From: Acidimicrobiaceae bacterium
GTDB taxonomy: Bacteria; Actinomycetota; Acidimicrobiia; Acidimicrobiales; RAAP-2
Assembly (NCBI GenBank): GCA_003133665.1
Contig: PKYK01000006.1
Coordinates: 1 to 64,000, forward strand
Direction of reading: 5' to 3'
Length of the DNA stretch: 64,000 nucleotides
The notes under the pieces are model-generated. The model worked only from the letters and a program-made list of their open reading frames with translations, ran no database searches and was not told the origin of the DNA. Positions 50,263 through 60,429 of the stretch are shown here, piece after piece (position 1 is the stretch's first letter; every line of letters begins with the position of its first letter). Position numbers and translations under genes: made by a program.

Positions 50263-50496
50263 TTGACATTTCCCGAGGCGGTCAGACTTGGAGCAAGACG
50301 ACGAGCGCGGGGCATCTGCGAGTGCAATCGCAACACTTGTTCACACTATGGACACTGCAGGGTCCGCGGGACTGAGTTCCACCACAAGAAGTCGCCGAGT
50401 GCCGGCGGAGCCGACGATTTGAGCAACTGTCAGCTCCTCTGTGCGACCTGCCATCAACAGGCCCACAGCGTCTCGGAAGGTCTCGGCCGCCTCTAG
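50263..50496 (+). CDS. Small HNH endonuclease-like protein
   Basis: CECNRNTCSHYGHCRVRGTEFHHKKSPSAGGADDLSNCQLLCATCHQQAH; AAGGAG upstream of TTG start. Confidence 0.7.
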   Translation: MTFPEAVRLGARRRARGICECNRNTCSHYGHCRVRGTEFHHKKSPSAGGADDLSNCQLLCATCHQQAHSVSEGLGRL

Positions 50497-50656
50497 GGCG
50501 TAGGTGTCCGCCCTACGGCCAAGTCTCTGGCCCTGCTTCGCAGTGCGTTCTCGATGTTGAGGAATCCACCATTCCGGTGAGGGCCCGCCGTCCATTCACG
50601 CGCCCGGCGTCGGAGCGGACGCACCCACCGAGCACTGGAGAATGGAGCCACGGACG

Positions 50657-52159
50657 TCAGTCGTAGCGCAGGGTGCCGTCGTCGAGGTCGGCAGTCGGCA
50701 AGTCCTCTTTCTCCACCCAGTAGTTCTGGGCGTGGCGCCAGGGCTGTCGGTCTCCCTGCCTTGGAAGTAGTTGCAGGCTCCGGGTCAGGTAGCCCGGGTT
50801 GAAGTCTTCGGGGTCGACCCAGGGGCGAAGCTCCATTCCGACGTCCTCGTCGCGCAGCACCGGCACCACGACCGAGACGCCGAGTTCTTGCATGTGCTTC
50901 AACAACCGGCACAGGAAGTCCCCGATCAGGTCGACCCGCAGGGTCCAGCTGGCCCGGAAGTAGCCGAAGATCTCGAGCAGGTTGGGAACGCCGGTGAACA
51001 TCATCCCCCGGTAGGTGATGGTGTTGGCGAAGTCCAGCGGGACGCCGTCGATGGAGAAGTCGATGTCGCCGAGCACGTTCATGTCGAAACCGGTCGCGGT
51101 GATGATGATGTCGGCTTCGAGGGTTGCGCCGGACTTCAGCAGGATGCCGTTCTCGGTGAACGAGTCAATCTCGTCGGTCACCACCGAGGCCTTTCCATTC
51201 TTGATCCCTGCGAACAGGTCCCCGTCCGGGATGACGGCGATTCGTTGCTGCCAGGGACGATATCTGGGATTGAAGTGCCGGTCGACGTCGAAATCCTCGC
51301 CAAGAATCTCGCGGATCGGCTTCAGCAGCTCCTCTCGCGCCAGCTCGGGGTAGTCGAGCGCCAACTGGGTGATCTGACCGAAGTCCAAGAGGATCTTCTG
51401 GCGAACGATCTCGTGAATCCACTCCTCGGGAATCTCCAGTTCGCGCAGCATGTCGGCCACCTCATTGGAGTTACTGCGGATGAAGAAGAAGGTCGGGGAC
51501 CGTTGCAGCATCGTGATGTGCGCGCAGTCCGCCGCCATTGCGGGAATCAGCGTCGCCGCCGTGGCTCCCGAGCCGATCACGACAACGCGTTTGCCGACGT
51601 AGTCGAGGTCATCGGGCCAAGTCTGGGGATGGACGATCCGTCCCGCGAAATGGTCCATCCCCTCCCACGTCGGCGTGTGACCCTCGGAGTGGCGGTAGTA
51701 GCCCTGGCACATCCACAGGAAGGTGGCGGTGAACTTGAGCTGCTCGCCCGTGTCGGATCGGACGGCCGTGAGGGTCCAGTACTTGTCCTCGCTCGACCAC
51801 TGCGCTGACGTGATGGTGTGCCGGTACCTGATGTACTCGCCGAGGCCCTCATTCTCGATGACCTCGGCGAGGTACTTGACGATCTCATCTCTGGAGGCGA
51901 TCGGCGCGCCGGTCCAGGGCTTGAACCGGTAGCCGTAGGTGTAGAGATCGCTGTCCGAGCGCGTTCCGGGGTACCGGTGCGTTTCCCACGTGCCACCGAA
52001 ACTCGGCTTGCTCTCGAGGATGACGAAATTCTTGTCGGGACACTGTTCACGCAGGTGGTGCGCACTGCCGATGCCGGAGATCCCCGCGCCCACGATCAGC
52101 ACATCGAAGTGTTCGACCGCCCGATCCGCTCGATCCGGCCGCACTTCAGTATCGGTCAT
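50657..52159 (-). CDS. Flavin-containing (EthA/BVMO-like) monooxygenase
   Basis: FDVLIVGAGISGIGSAHHLREQCPDKNFVILESKPSFGGTWETHRYPGTRSDSDLYTYGYRF...VVVIGSGATAATLIP. Confidence 0.93.
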   Translation of the reverse strand: MTDTEVRPDRADRAVEHFDVLIVGAGISGIGSAHHLREQCPDKNFVILESKPSFGGTWETHRYPGTRSDSDLYTYGYRFKPWTGAPIASRDEIVKYLAEVIENEGLGEYIRYRHTITSAQWSSEDKYWTLTAVRSDTGEQLKFTATFLWMCQGYYRHSEGHTPTWEGMDHFAGRIVHPQTWPDDLDYVGKRVVVIGSGATAATLIPAMAADCAHITMLQRSPTFFFIRSNSNEVADMLRELEIPEEWIHEIVRQKILLDFGQITQLALDYPELAREELLKPIREILGEDFDVDRHFNPRYRPWQQRIAVIPDGDLFAGIKNGKASVVTDEIDSFTENGILLKSGATLEADIIITATGFDMNVLGDIDFSIDGVPLDFANTITYRGMMFTGVPNLLEIFGYFRASWTLRVDLIGDFLCRLLKHMQELGVSVVVPVLRDEDVGMELRPWVDPEDFNPGYLTRSLQLLPRQGDRQPWRHAQNYWVEKEDLPTADLDDGTLRYD

Positions 52160-52482
52160 TGCCCCACTCCCCCGCGATGATCACTCCCGGACTTCCGGCT
52201 CCTGATCACTGCGCCCCGAGCCGAACGATTCGATGTGGTTCAGCGTAAACGAAGAACGAGATTCGGACGGCGAACGATTCCCCACTTTCATTGTCGCCCT
52301 GGCGTCTCGCCCAGCGCCCCGGTCCCGCTGGGCATTGCCACCTCCGCTCCCCAGGCTGGCCGGACCATTCGAAATTGGGTGTGTCGGTCCTCACGCGGGA
52401 ATTGCCGGTCTGGTCGCCGACCTACCAAGCGATCTCATCGCCGACGTGAGGGCTATGCACCACCAGGGCGACGCCGGCTGTC

Positions 52483-52770
52483 CTAGTGCCGGGGACGAAA
52501 CCGAGAGGCCCGTTGCTGTGTGCGGCCACTCTTCTCAAGTCTCTTCTTCATGACCAGCGCGGCCACGACAACGAGCAGGCCAACCACCACCAAGGCGAAT
52601 CCCGCGAAGTAGGAAGACACTACGTTCAGACAGTCTGAGTTCATTCCCAACGCCGAGTAGTGACCGTGGCTGGCGTTGCAGACTGCATCCTTGGAATGGT
52701 CGGTGGCGATCAGCTTCGCGCCGAACACCATCGTGGCCAGACCCAGGATGACTGCGATCCCCCTCAACAT
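52483..52770 (-). CDS. Small two-TM membrane protein
   Basis: MLRGIAVILGLATMVFGAKLIATDHSKDAVCNASHGHYSALGMNSDCLNVVSSYFAGFALVVVGLLVVVAALVMKKRLE. Confidence 0.65.
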   Translation of the reverse strand: MLRGIAVILGLATMVFGAKLIATDHSKDAVCNASHGHYSALGMNSDCLNVVSSYFAGFALVVVGLLVVVAALVMKKRLEKSGRTQQRASRFRPRH

Positions 52771-53044
52771 GTGCCCACACTACCCACGCGCCGATTGGAA
52801 ATCCTTGCTGACCAGTGAGTGTGGATCAGACGTTGTAGACCCAGTCCCGGGCTGGCAACCGCTCTCCCTTGGTCGTTTCAACCCCTCGGAGTAACGCCCA
52901 CCAAAGGGCAGATTCTGGCCATCTACTCGAAGGACCGGACTCGCCATTCTCCGTCCGGCTGATCGGTCGTGAGGGACGGGTCTCTTGATCGGTCCCCACC
53001 CTCAGTGGGCTTGCCCTTTGAGGGCGGGCTTCCGGACCTTCCAC

Positions 53045-53926
53045 CTATTCGTGAACCTGGCTGGTGTGCGCGTAAACGAGGCCAGTCAGTTGGTCCCAAA
53101 ACTCGGGTGGGTAGTCGTGGCCCATGCCCTCAATCAACACGAACGTCGCTCCGGGGATCACCTCGGCAGTTCGTCGGCCACCACTGACGTCGATGAGAGT
53201 ATCTGCGTCTCCGTGGAGAACCAGTGTCGGCACCTTGACGTCACCAAGCGACGCACTACGAGATCCGGAAGCTTGAACCGCGAGGTACTGACGCGCGACG
53301 CCGGCGGGGTTAAAGCTCCTTTCGAACGCTTCCTTCGCGAATGCCGTCAATCGATCCTGATCGAAGCAGTGCGGACTGCCCCACGTTCGGGCTCCATCCA
53401 ACTGCCGGACGACGAAGGTGTCGCGATCGGTTGGCGGTCGCGCCAAGAGCAGATCCCAAGCCTCTGGCGTGGGCTGCCCGACGTCCGGGTCGCCGGTCGT
53501 CGACATGAGCGAGGTCATGGTGAGCAGGCGCTCGGGATGCTCAATTGCCATCGTCTGGACGATCATCCCACCCATCGAAGCGCCCATGACGTGAGCGCGT
53601 TGAATGCCGAGTACGTCCAGTACGCCAATCCCATCGGCAGCCATATCGGAGAGCAGGTAGGGGACGTCGGCAGGTTCGCCGGCGGCCAGGGCCTTGAGCG
53701 CTCCACCAACATCCGTGAATGCGTCGTCGAACATGGACGACAGTCCAACGTCGCGATTGTCGTAGCGAATCACGAAGTGACCGAGATCGACGAGCCGTTC
53801 ACAGAACGCGACGCGATAGCTGATCGACTGGGAACCCAGTCCGTTGACCAGCAGTAACGCGGGGTCCGCCGGGCTGCCGAAGGTTTCAAAGTAGATCTCA
53901 ACGTCACCATTGCGCGCGAACGCCAT
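53045..53926 (-). CDS. Alpha/beta hydrolase
   Basis: LLLVNGLGSQSISYRVAFCERLVDLGHFVIRYDNRDVGLSS...GASMGGMIVQ. Confidence 0.92.
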   Translation of the reverse strand: MAFARNGDVEIYFETFGSPADPALLLVNGLGSQSISYRVAFCERLVDLGHFVIRYDNRDVGLSSMFDDAFTDVGGALKALAAGEPADVPYLLSDMAADGIGVLDVLGIQRAHVMGASMGGMIVQTMAIEHPERLLTMTSLMSTTGDPDVGQPTPEAWDLLLARPPTDRDTFVVRQLDGARTWGSPHCFDQDRLTAFAKEAFERSFNPAGVARQYLAVQASGSRSASLGDVKVPTLVLHGDADTLIDVSGGRRTAEVIPGATFVLIEGMGHDYPPEFWDQLTGLVYAHTSQVHE

Positions 53927-54172
53927 CCGGGCCCCTCTGCAGATCTCAGGGGTGAACCCACCACCTGACGTGGATCGCCTTCATCTTCTGGATAATCATA
54001 TCGGTGCCGTGTTCCAGCGAGCACCATCGGATAAATGAGGTAGAACCGGTTGTTGTGACGGATCGAAATGCTCGGGCACTCTTCGCCCACTCAGCGAACC
54101 GAGTGGCGTTCAGCCGAGAACTGCGAAATGACGAGGACCGCCCGGCGGCGAGGTGGTCGTGGGAGGTCTGCG

Positions 54173-55204
54173 TTACGAGAGCGCGAAGGCGGCGAGGTCG
54201 CGCGCCGTATCGTGGCTGATTTCTGGACAGAGCAGCGGGAGGACTTCCGTCGCGTGCATCGTGCCGAGCACCTCGCGCCCGCGCGCCGCCACACCCGCCG
54301 AGAGGAGCAACCGGTAGAAGGCGATTCCTTCATCGCGCAAGGGGTCGCACTCATTGACGCTGATCACGGTCGGGGGCAGTCCGGTCACATCGTCCTTGGT
54401 CGCAAAGCCCGGCCACGCCAGTGGGTCGCGGGCGTTGTAGGCGTCGATGCCGTAGCCCATCGCCCCGCGGTTGTTGTGCAACTCGAGGAAGATCCCGTTG
54501 TTCTCCTCAGAGGACGGGTACCGCTTGTCGGGCCACCTGCCCGCGATATACGGGCAGAGAGCGTAGAGGCCCCTCACGATGTCCGACTCGCCGTCCTGTT
54601 TCAACTTGAGACCGGTCGCGATCGTCAGATTCCCGCCACCACTCTCGCCGGCGACTACGATCCGCCGCGGATCGATGTTGAGTGTGGCCGCGTTGGCGTG
54701 CGTCCACTTGAGACCCGAGACGCAGTCGTTCAGCCCCGCCGGGAAGGGCGCCACCTCTGGCGCGGAGGAGGGGCTGATCGAGTTGCGGAAATCGACCATC
54801 ACGACGGCGACGCCGTGGGCGGCGATGATCCTCCCCCACGCCCGGTAGTTCCCGTAGAAGCACGAGTAGAGAGCCATCCCGCCACCGTGGATGTAGTACA
54901 CGCACGGCACTATCTGGTCACTGTCTGGCCTGATTATCTGCAGCTTGATGGCGTTGCCGTCGGGCGAGGAGACAATCTCTTGCGTGGTGACTCGAAGCCC
55001 CTTCGATGGGGCGACGCCCTCGTCGTCGAGCAACTCCAGGAATTGGGCGGTAATGAGGGTGCGTTCGACTCCGAGAGGTGATGAGTCCTCGGCCAGCATC
55101 TCCTCACGACTCGCGACGTCGGTCTCAATCGGATCACTCAACATATCGAGCGCTGCTTTGATTCGGGGGTCCAGACGTGGATCGGCGTCGAAGTTGTACG
55201 TCAA
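54173..55204 (-). CDS. HSL-type alpha/beta hydrolase (fold-3 esterase)
   Basis: CVYYIHGGGMALYSCFYG...VVAGESGGGNLTIATGL. Confidence 0.9.
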   Translation of the reverse strand: MTYNFDADPRLDPRIKAALDMLSDPIETDVASREEMLAEDSSPLGVERTLITAQFLELLDDEGVAPSKGLRVTTQEIVSSPDGNAIKLQIIRPDSDQIVPCVYYIHGGGMALYSCFYGNYRAWGRIIAAHGVAVVMVDFRNSISPSSAPEVAPFPAGLNDCVSGLKWTHANAATLNIDPRRIVVAGESGGGNLTIATGLKLKQDGESDIVRGLYALCPYIAGRWPDKRYPSSEENNGIFLELHNNRGAMGYGIDAYNARDPLAWPGFATKDDVTGLPPTVISVNECDPLRDEGIAFYRLLLSAGVAARGREVLGTMHATEVLPLLCPEISHDTARDLAAFALS

Positions 55205-55434
55205 GGCGCAACCTTAGGTCGTAGGTGACGCCAGACTACCGCTGTGCGCACTGGGTCGCCGGGTGACAAACCTACGACGGCGCAATGATGAGATTGCTGC
55301 GAATGTTCCAAGGCATCGACCTCGTCACGCTGGCCGGGTCGAGTTCCACGCAGCACGGGGCGGCGCTGCGGCCCGCAATTCGAATGAATCGAGCTGCCCG
55401 CCGAGATCGTCGATCAGCGGTCGGCTGCCGCTGG

Positions 55435-56115
55435 TCAGGCGGGGAGAATCGCGCTCGCGAGCACCGTGCCGTTGGCGGCGATCAAGCGCGCGGTTCGCAC
55501 CTGGCCTGCGGGTGACTTGAGCGGCGCTCCCCAGGCCGCGTAGCCACCGGAGAGATTGAACTGTCCGATCGTCTCGACCCTTCCGCCGGTCAGGGTCACC
55601 TCGCACCAAACGACGCCGGACGGAGTTCCACTGTCGATCGTCATGAACATCCACGCGGGATTGCCGGCCGAGACGAAGACCTCGCCGAGAACATGCCCCT
55701 GCGAGTTGAGGCTTGTCGAGATGAGATTTGCTGTCTTCGTCTGACTTACATTGTCGGTGCTTCGAGCCGTTACCAGAGTTCCAAGACCGAAACCGAGTAC
55801 AGCCGCGAGCAGTGCGGCCGCGGTGAGTACGCTCGCACGGCGACGGTGCTTCAAACGGCGCACGTCGCTGCTGCCTCGAAGCCTCTCCGCGAGGCGCGAC
55901 TCGAAGCCGACCGGTGGCTCGGCCTCCGGCGCGAGCTGCAACACCGTGTCGGCCACGATCGACAGCCATTCCAGCTCCGATTGGCAACGGGAACAGGACT
56001 CGACGTGGTCGAGGACTTCGGACCGGCTCCGGCCCGAGAGGGTTCCGAGCGCGAGTTCGGTGAGATCCTCTTGCATCGCTTCGCACCTTGTCGGTTCTGT
56101 CGTGTAATCGCTCAT
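55435..56115 (-). CDS. Zinc-containing (ZAS) anti-sigma factor, RskA-like
   Basis: LDHVESCSRCQSELEWL (HxxxCxxC) then a TM segment and extracytoplasmic domain; overlaps ECF sigma gene. Confidence 0.88.
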   Translation of the reverse strand: MSDYTTEPTRCEAMQEDLTELALGTLSGRSRSEVLDHVESCSRCQSELEWLSIVADTVLQLAPEAEPPVGFESRLAERLRGSSDVRRLKHRRRASVLTAAALLAAVLGFGLGTLVTARSTDNVSQTKTANLISTSLNSQGHVLGEVFVSAGNPAWMFMTIDSGTPSGVVWCEVTLTGGRVETIGQFNLSGGYAAWGAPLKSPAGQVRTARLIAANGTVLASAILPA

Positions 56116-56693
56116 AGAGCCTCCGCGATTACTACGGCTTCTCGAAGCTTGGCCATTCCCAGTCGGATCCGACTCTTTGCGGTCCCGAGCGGAATCGCCT
56201 CCTCTGCGGCAATCTCCGCCGCCGTCCGCCCGTACATTGCGGCGAGCACGACGGCGCGACGCTGTTCGATCGGCAGGCCCGCGAGTGCGGCCTTTGCGCG
56301 GCCGACCGCATCTGAGGTGAGCGCGGCGTCATCGGGCTGGCGCCTGTTGCTCATCAGCTCCTGAAAGACGCGATCCTGTGGATCTGTGGGGACAGCCCGT
56401 CGGACGCGCAACGCGTCGATCGCCAGATTGCGAGTGATGGTGAGCGTCCAAGTGGCAACGGATCCGCGGCGCGCATCAAACACTGGCGCGTGTCGAAAAA
56501 TCCGCATGAACGCCTCTTGGGCTACGTCCTCTGCCAGGCCCGTATCGCCGACAATCCCCAACGCCAATCCAAACAGCCGGCGTTGATAGCGACGGACGAA
56601 GACGAGACCAGCTCGGTCGTCGCCGACTGCCATGCCAGAGAGCAGCAACTCGTCTGAGATGTCGTCCTCACCCCGGCTCCAGCGTCTATTCAT
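56112..56693 (-). CDS. ECF sigma factor
   Basis: VRRYQRRLFGLALGIVGDTGLAEDVAQEAFMRIFRHAPVFDARRGSVATWTLTITRNLAIDALRVRR...IPLGTAKSRIRLGMAKLRE. Confidence 0.93.
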   Translation of the reverse strand: MNRRWSRGEDDISDELLLSGMAVGDDRAGLVFVRRYQRRLFGLALGIVGDTGLAEDVAQEAFMRIFRHAPVFDARRGSVATWTLTITRNLAIDALRVRRAVPTDPQDRVFQELMSNRRQPDDAALTSDAVGRAKAALAGLPIEQRRAVVLAAMYGRTAAEIAAEEAIPLGTAKSRIRLGMAKLREAVVIAEAL

Positions 56694-56857
56694 TACCAGA
56701 TGATACGGCCGAAGCACCCAACGGGATCAGTTCGCCGACCATATTGGTCATCGCGTCGCGTCGTGCGGAGCCTCCGGATCGGCGATTACCGACATCGCGA
56801 TGATCCATTCGTGGACTTCGACCGTAATTCAAGTATCGAGACGAGGAGACGATCAGC

Positions 56858-57472
56858 ATGGAGCAGCCACACCGATCCCGGGGGAGATCTCGCCGAGTCT
56901 CCCTTTGTGTCGCGACGGCCGCGCTGGCGGTTGGAGGGCTCTCTGCTTCGATCGGTGTAGTCAGAACAGCGGGTGCGGCCTCCAGCCACCAGACGAAGAT
57001 CGTCGTCATCTCAACAGTCAAGAACGCGCGCATCGGCACGATCCTCGTGAGCGGCAAGACGCTCTACACCTTGAGGGCGAGCAAGGCGGCCTGTACCGCC
57101 CAGTGCCTGAAGTATTGGCCAGAGGTCCTGCTGCCGAAGGGCGTGACCAGGCCCACTGCCGGAAGCGGTGTGAGCGCGGCGAAGCTTGGCACCGTGAAGC
57201 GAGCGGGCGGTGCCCTCCAAGTGACGTACTCCGGCAAAGCCCTCTACTGGTTCTCCGGGGACACCGCCGGCGGGCAGATCCACGGTAATGGTGTGACCGA
57301 CACCTGGGGCACGTGGTCGGTCGTCACGGCCAGGCTCGTAAGGACCTCCCCTCCGCTCGCATCTGGTGCACCGGCGCCGACAACATCGCCGTCACCAACG
57401 ACAACGACAACGACCGCCAAGCCGCCGACAACCACGACCACGGCGTCAAGTTCGGGGGGCGTGGGCTTCTGA
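56858..57472 (+). CDS. Secreted COG4315-like protein, Thr/Pro-rich linker and C-terminal GGVGF
   Basis: LGTILVSGKTLYTL-type repeat (IGTILVSGKTLYTLRASKAACTAQCLKYWPEVLLPKG...LGTVKRAGGALQVTYSGKALYWFSGDT); tail TTTTTTAKPPTTTTTASSSGGVGF. Confidence 0.85.
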   Translation: MEQPHRSRGRSRRVSLCVATAALAVGGLSASIGVVRTAGAASSHQTKIVVISTVKNARIGTILVSGKTLYTLRASKAACTAQCLKYWPEVLLPKGVTRPTAGSGVSAAKLGTVKRAGGALQVTYSGKALYWFSGDTAGGQIHGNGVTDTWGTWSVVTARLVRTSPPLASGAPAPTTSPSPTTTTTTAKPPTTTTTASSSGGVGF

Positions 57473-57717
57473 CGTCCTTGACCACGCGAACAGCTCCCGC
57501 CGTTCGCCATCTCCGCGGGCAAGAACTTTGCCGTGTTGTCTTTCGTGTTCAACTCGATCTGGGCCTGCCGGCCGGTGGATGACAGCCGTCGAGAAACCGG
57601 GGGGCCGGAATGCACACCCCATTGAACCGAAGCTCGCTTTCTCCTCCCTGCGGGACCTGACGCCCTCGACGTGAGGCGCTCGAGGAGCGCTGCTCCCCAG
57701 AATCGTCGCGCCCGCGA

Positions 57718-58458
57718 CTACCAGACGCCCGGGAGCAGCCTCCACCGGACTTGACGGCGGTATGGATCGTACTGCCCGCTTCTGGCGAGCAGGCGCTCCT
57801 CGACGAGTGCCCTACCGACGTTACAACTGGACGCGAACAACATCACGAGTGCGTTTCGCACCGAAACGCTCTGCAGCAGGTATCCGAATTGAAGCACGAA
57901 GTAGGAGGCATAGATGGGATGACGGACGACGGTGTAGGGGCCACGTCGTACCAGACCTCGGTCCGCGGCCGCGAAGCCGAAGGAGCGGCCGAGGGCCAGT
58001 AGCGACGTCACGCAGATCGCGAGGCCGAGTAGCTGGACGCCAAGCCCTGCGTCGACTCCCCAGTGAGGATGGGCGCCGGTGGGCCGGAACAGCACACCTC
58101 CGAACGTTCCACCGAAAGCAAGTAACCAGTCATCCAGCCGTCGGCTTACCGTGCGGGCCGGGCGCCGGGCAATGTAGGCCACCACAATCCACATCTGTTC
58201 GGCGAAGAATGCCGCACCGATCAAGGTGTGCGTGTGCAGGTAGAACTGCAGGCTGGCCTGCGCAAAGAGCGCCGCACCGCCGGCTCCGACGAGATTCGCC
58301 GAGATCCTGATGAGCCGAACCGTTCGGGCAGACAAGAATCCGGGTTCCAGCCAGCGCGCCAGGATTGAGAGGGGAGCCTTCGGGCGGCTGACCGACCGGC
58401 GCGAGGGACTGGCGATTCCTGGTCCGCCGGAATCGCGGCTACCGCTAAGCCCAGACAT
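57718..58458 (-). CDS. Isoprenylcysteine carboxylmethyltransferase-family membrane protein
   Basis: LVRRGPYTVVRHPIYASYFVLQFGYLLQS...VEERLLARSGQYDPYRRQVRWRLLPGVW. Confidence 0.82.
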   Translation of the reverse strand: MSGLSGSRDSGGPGIASPSRRSVSRPKAPLSILARWLEPGFLSARTVRLIRISANLVGAGGAALFAQASLQFYLHTHTLIGAAFFAEQMWIVVAYIARRPARTVSRRLDDWLLAFGGTFGGVLFRPTGAHPHWGVDAGLGVQLLGLAICVTSLLALGRSFGFAAADRGLVRRGPYTVVRHPIYASYFVLQFGYLLQSVSVRNALVMLFASSCNVGRALVEERLLARSGQYDPYRRQVRWRLLPGVW

Positions 58459-58737
58459 CAGGGCACAGTTCGTGGACGTTCGCGGCCAAACTCGTCTCGC
58501 CGGGGGTGGCGAACCGAACCGTTGTCGGTAGTTGGGACTGCCCGTGGCCCTGCCGCCGTCGTCGGATTCATGAACCCATTTCGTTTCGGAGCGGTTGCGA
58601 CCAGGTTGCCAGTCGCGTTTTCCCGCAACAGTGGGCCTACCGCCATGGCTCGGAAATGGCCGGGACCCACAGGCGAGCGCGACGACGACGATGTGTCGCT
58701 CGCGGCTCCCGACTGCCCAGAGAAGCAGCCGCGCCGC

Positions 58738-59208
58738 TCAACTGGCGGACCATGCCTCCACCGCCGCGACGCGCCGTTCGGCGATGGCATCGACGCTGAA
58801 TCGGCCGGCGCCGAAAACCGCGATGACAAGGGCGAGGACGCCGAGCGCCATGTTCAACTCGTAGCCGGGAGTCAGTGACGCCGAGTTGATCCCGTTCGCC
58901 CAGGTGACGGTGATCATCGCCATCACCATGTCCCCGAACAGGGCGAGCCCGGCAAGGCGTGAGCCGAAGCCGAGAATGAGCGCGATCCCGCCGCCGAACT
59001 CGATCACGCCACCGAGGACCGCGAAGAACCCTCCCGGATGGAGATGAGCAGTATTGGAGAAGAAGAGCGCTGTCCGGTGAATTCCCGGTCCGTTGAACGA
59101 CCCGAAGAGCTTCCCCGCCCCGTAGTAGATGAAGATCCAGGCGAGCGCGGTGCGCACGGCGACGAGGGCGAGGTCGGACGGGAGCGGTGAGGTGCGAGTG
59201 CTGAGCAT
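58738..59208 (-). CDS. DoxX-family membrane protein
   Basis: MLSTRTSPLPSDLALVAVRTALAWIFIYYGAGKLFGSFNGPGIHRTALFFSNTAHLHPGGFFAVLGGVIEFGGGIALILGFGSRLAGL. Confidence 0.85.
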   Translation of the reverse strand: MLSTRTSPLPSDLALVAVRTALAWIFIYYGAGKLFGSFNGPGIHRTALFFSNTAHLHPGGFFAVLGGVIEFGGGIALILGFGSRLAGLALFGDMVMAMITVTWANGINSASLTPGYELNMALGVLALVIAVFGAGRFSVDAIAERRVAAVEAWSAS

Positions 59209-59264
59209 GGCCGCTACTAACGCACGACCGCGGCGCCGATGTGCCGGTGGCGGCGCCGTCACCA

Positions 59265-60401
59265 TCAGGCCACCACGCGTGCTTCGGCCGTGCCTTGCGC
59301 GGTGAAGTCCACTCGAGGCACTGAACCCTGCGCGATTCGATCCACTTCTCCTTCGAGGCAATGAGTTCCGGCCGGAATGGGCGAGAGGTCCGTGAGGTAG
59401 TTCAATGGGCGAAACGGCGCAACGAGCTGAGCGGCGAAGACCGAGAGATGGCGCGGTCGCAGCGAAGCCTGTTCGACGATCAGCGGCCGGCCCGGCAACC
59501 CGGTGTCGGTCCTGATCGTCTCTTCCGTCGGGAACACCGCTCGGTGGAAGAGCTGATCCCAAATCGTCAGCGCGAAGCCGAGGTTGACGTCCTGTGGCCC
59601 GTCCAGTTTGTGGTGAATCCGGTGATAGTTCGGACTGACGAATATCCGTCCGAGCGGTCCGAATCCCAAGTTGGTATTTGAGTGCTCGAACGCGACAATG
59701 CCCGCGTAGATCACCAGGAGAGTCGTCGACACGGCGCCGTTGGCAAGGAGAACGATCCCAGGGATCAGCGCAATGAGGTAGGAGACGTGAATGAGCGGAT
59801 GCGTACGAAAGACCGTCAGCACACTCATGTCCTCTTGTGAGTGGTGAAGCTCATGGAAGCGCCAGAGCATTCGGAAGCGGTGATTCGCTAGGTGCGCGAG
59901 CCAATTGCACCCGTCCATCACCACGAAGATCACGGCAATCGCACCCCAGCGCGGCACCGGGCCAATCCTGGCCAAGACGAGCCACGGGAGCGACACGCGC
60001 ACCACCTCCGAGAACGAGAGGGTCAACGCCGTCACGAGCGGCACGACAAGCGTCGCGTTCAACACCGTGTAGAGGAGGTCCTGACGGTAACCGCGGGCGA
60101 AGAGCGGCCGCCGTTGCGCGGGGTGCATTCGCTCCACGACGAGGAATACTCCGAGGATCGCAAGGGTTATCGGACCGACCACGATCACGCGAAGACTGGT
60201 CATCGACTCGGCGAAGTTTGCGCCACCCCAACGGCTCGACCAACCGATTCCGACGAGGACGATCGCGACCGCCGCAATCGAGAACGCGGGCAAGTAGACG
60301 CGCGTCGACAGAGCCCGCCGCGGACCGCTCGCTCCGCGAGTCCGCAGCGCCGCTGGTGCGGAGGCGAGAGAGCGGGTGGGCGAAACTACGATTGACGACA
60401 T
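59265..60401 (-). CDS. Sterol desaturase/fatty acid hydroxylase family protein
   Basis: Histidine boxes HLANHR, HELHHSQ, NYHRIHH; multiple TM. Confidence 0.92.
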   Translation of the reverse strand: MSSIVVSPTRSLASAPAALRTRGASGPRRALSTRVYLPAFSIAAVAIVLVGIGWSSRWGGANFAESMTSLRVIVVGPITLAILGVFLVVERMHPAQRRPLFARGYRQDLLYTVLNATLVVPLVTALTLSFSEVVRVSLPWLVLARIGPVPRWGAIAVIFVVMDGCNWLAHLANHRFRMLWRFHELHHSQEDMSVLTVFRTHPLIHVSYLIALIPGIVLLANGAVSTTLLVIYAGIVAFEHSNTNLGFGPLGRIFVSPNYHRIHHKLDGPQDVNLGFALTIWDQLFHRAVFPTEETIRTDTGLPGRPLIVEQASLRPRHLSVFAAQLVAPFRPLNYLTDLSPIPAGTHCLEGEVDRIAQGSVPRVDFTAQGTAEARVVA

Positions 60402-60429
60402 GACGACCTCCCAGTCCAGAACTTAGGCA

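Noticed and set aside
49793-50269. Overlapping plus (142 aa) and minus (152 aa) ORFs
   Set aside because: Neither has a recognisable domain or a convincing RBS; left unassigned.
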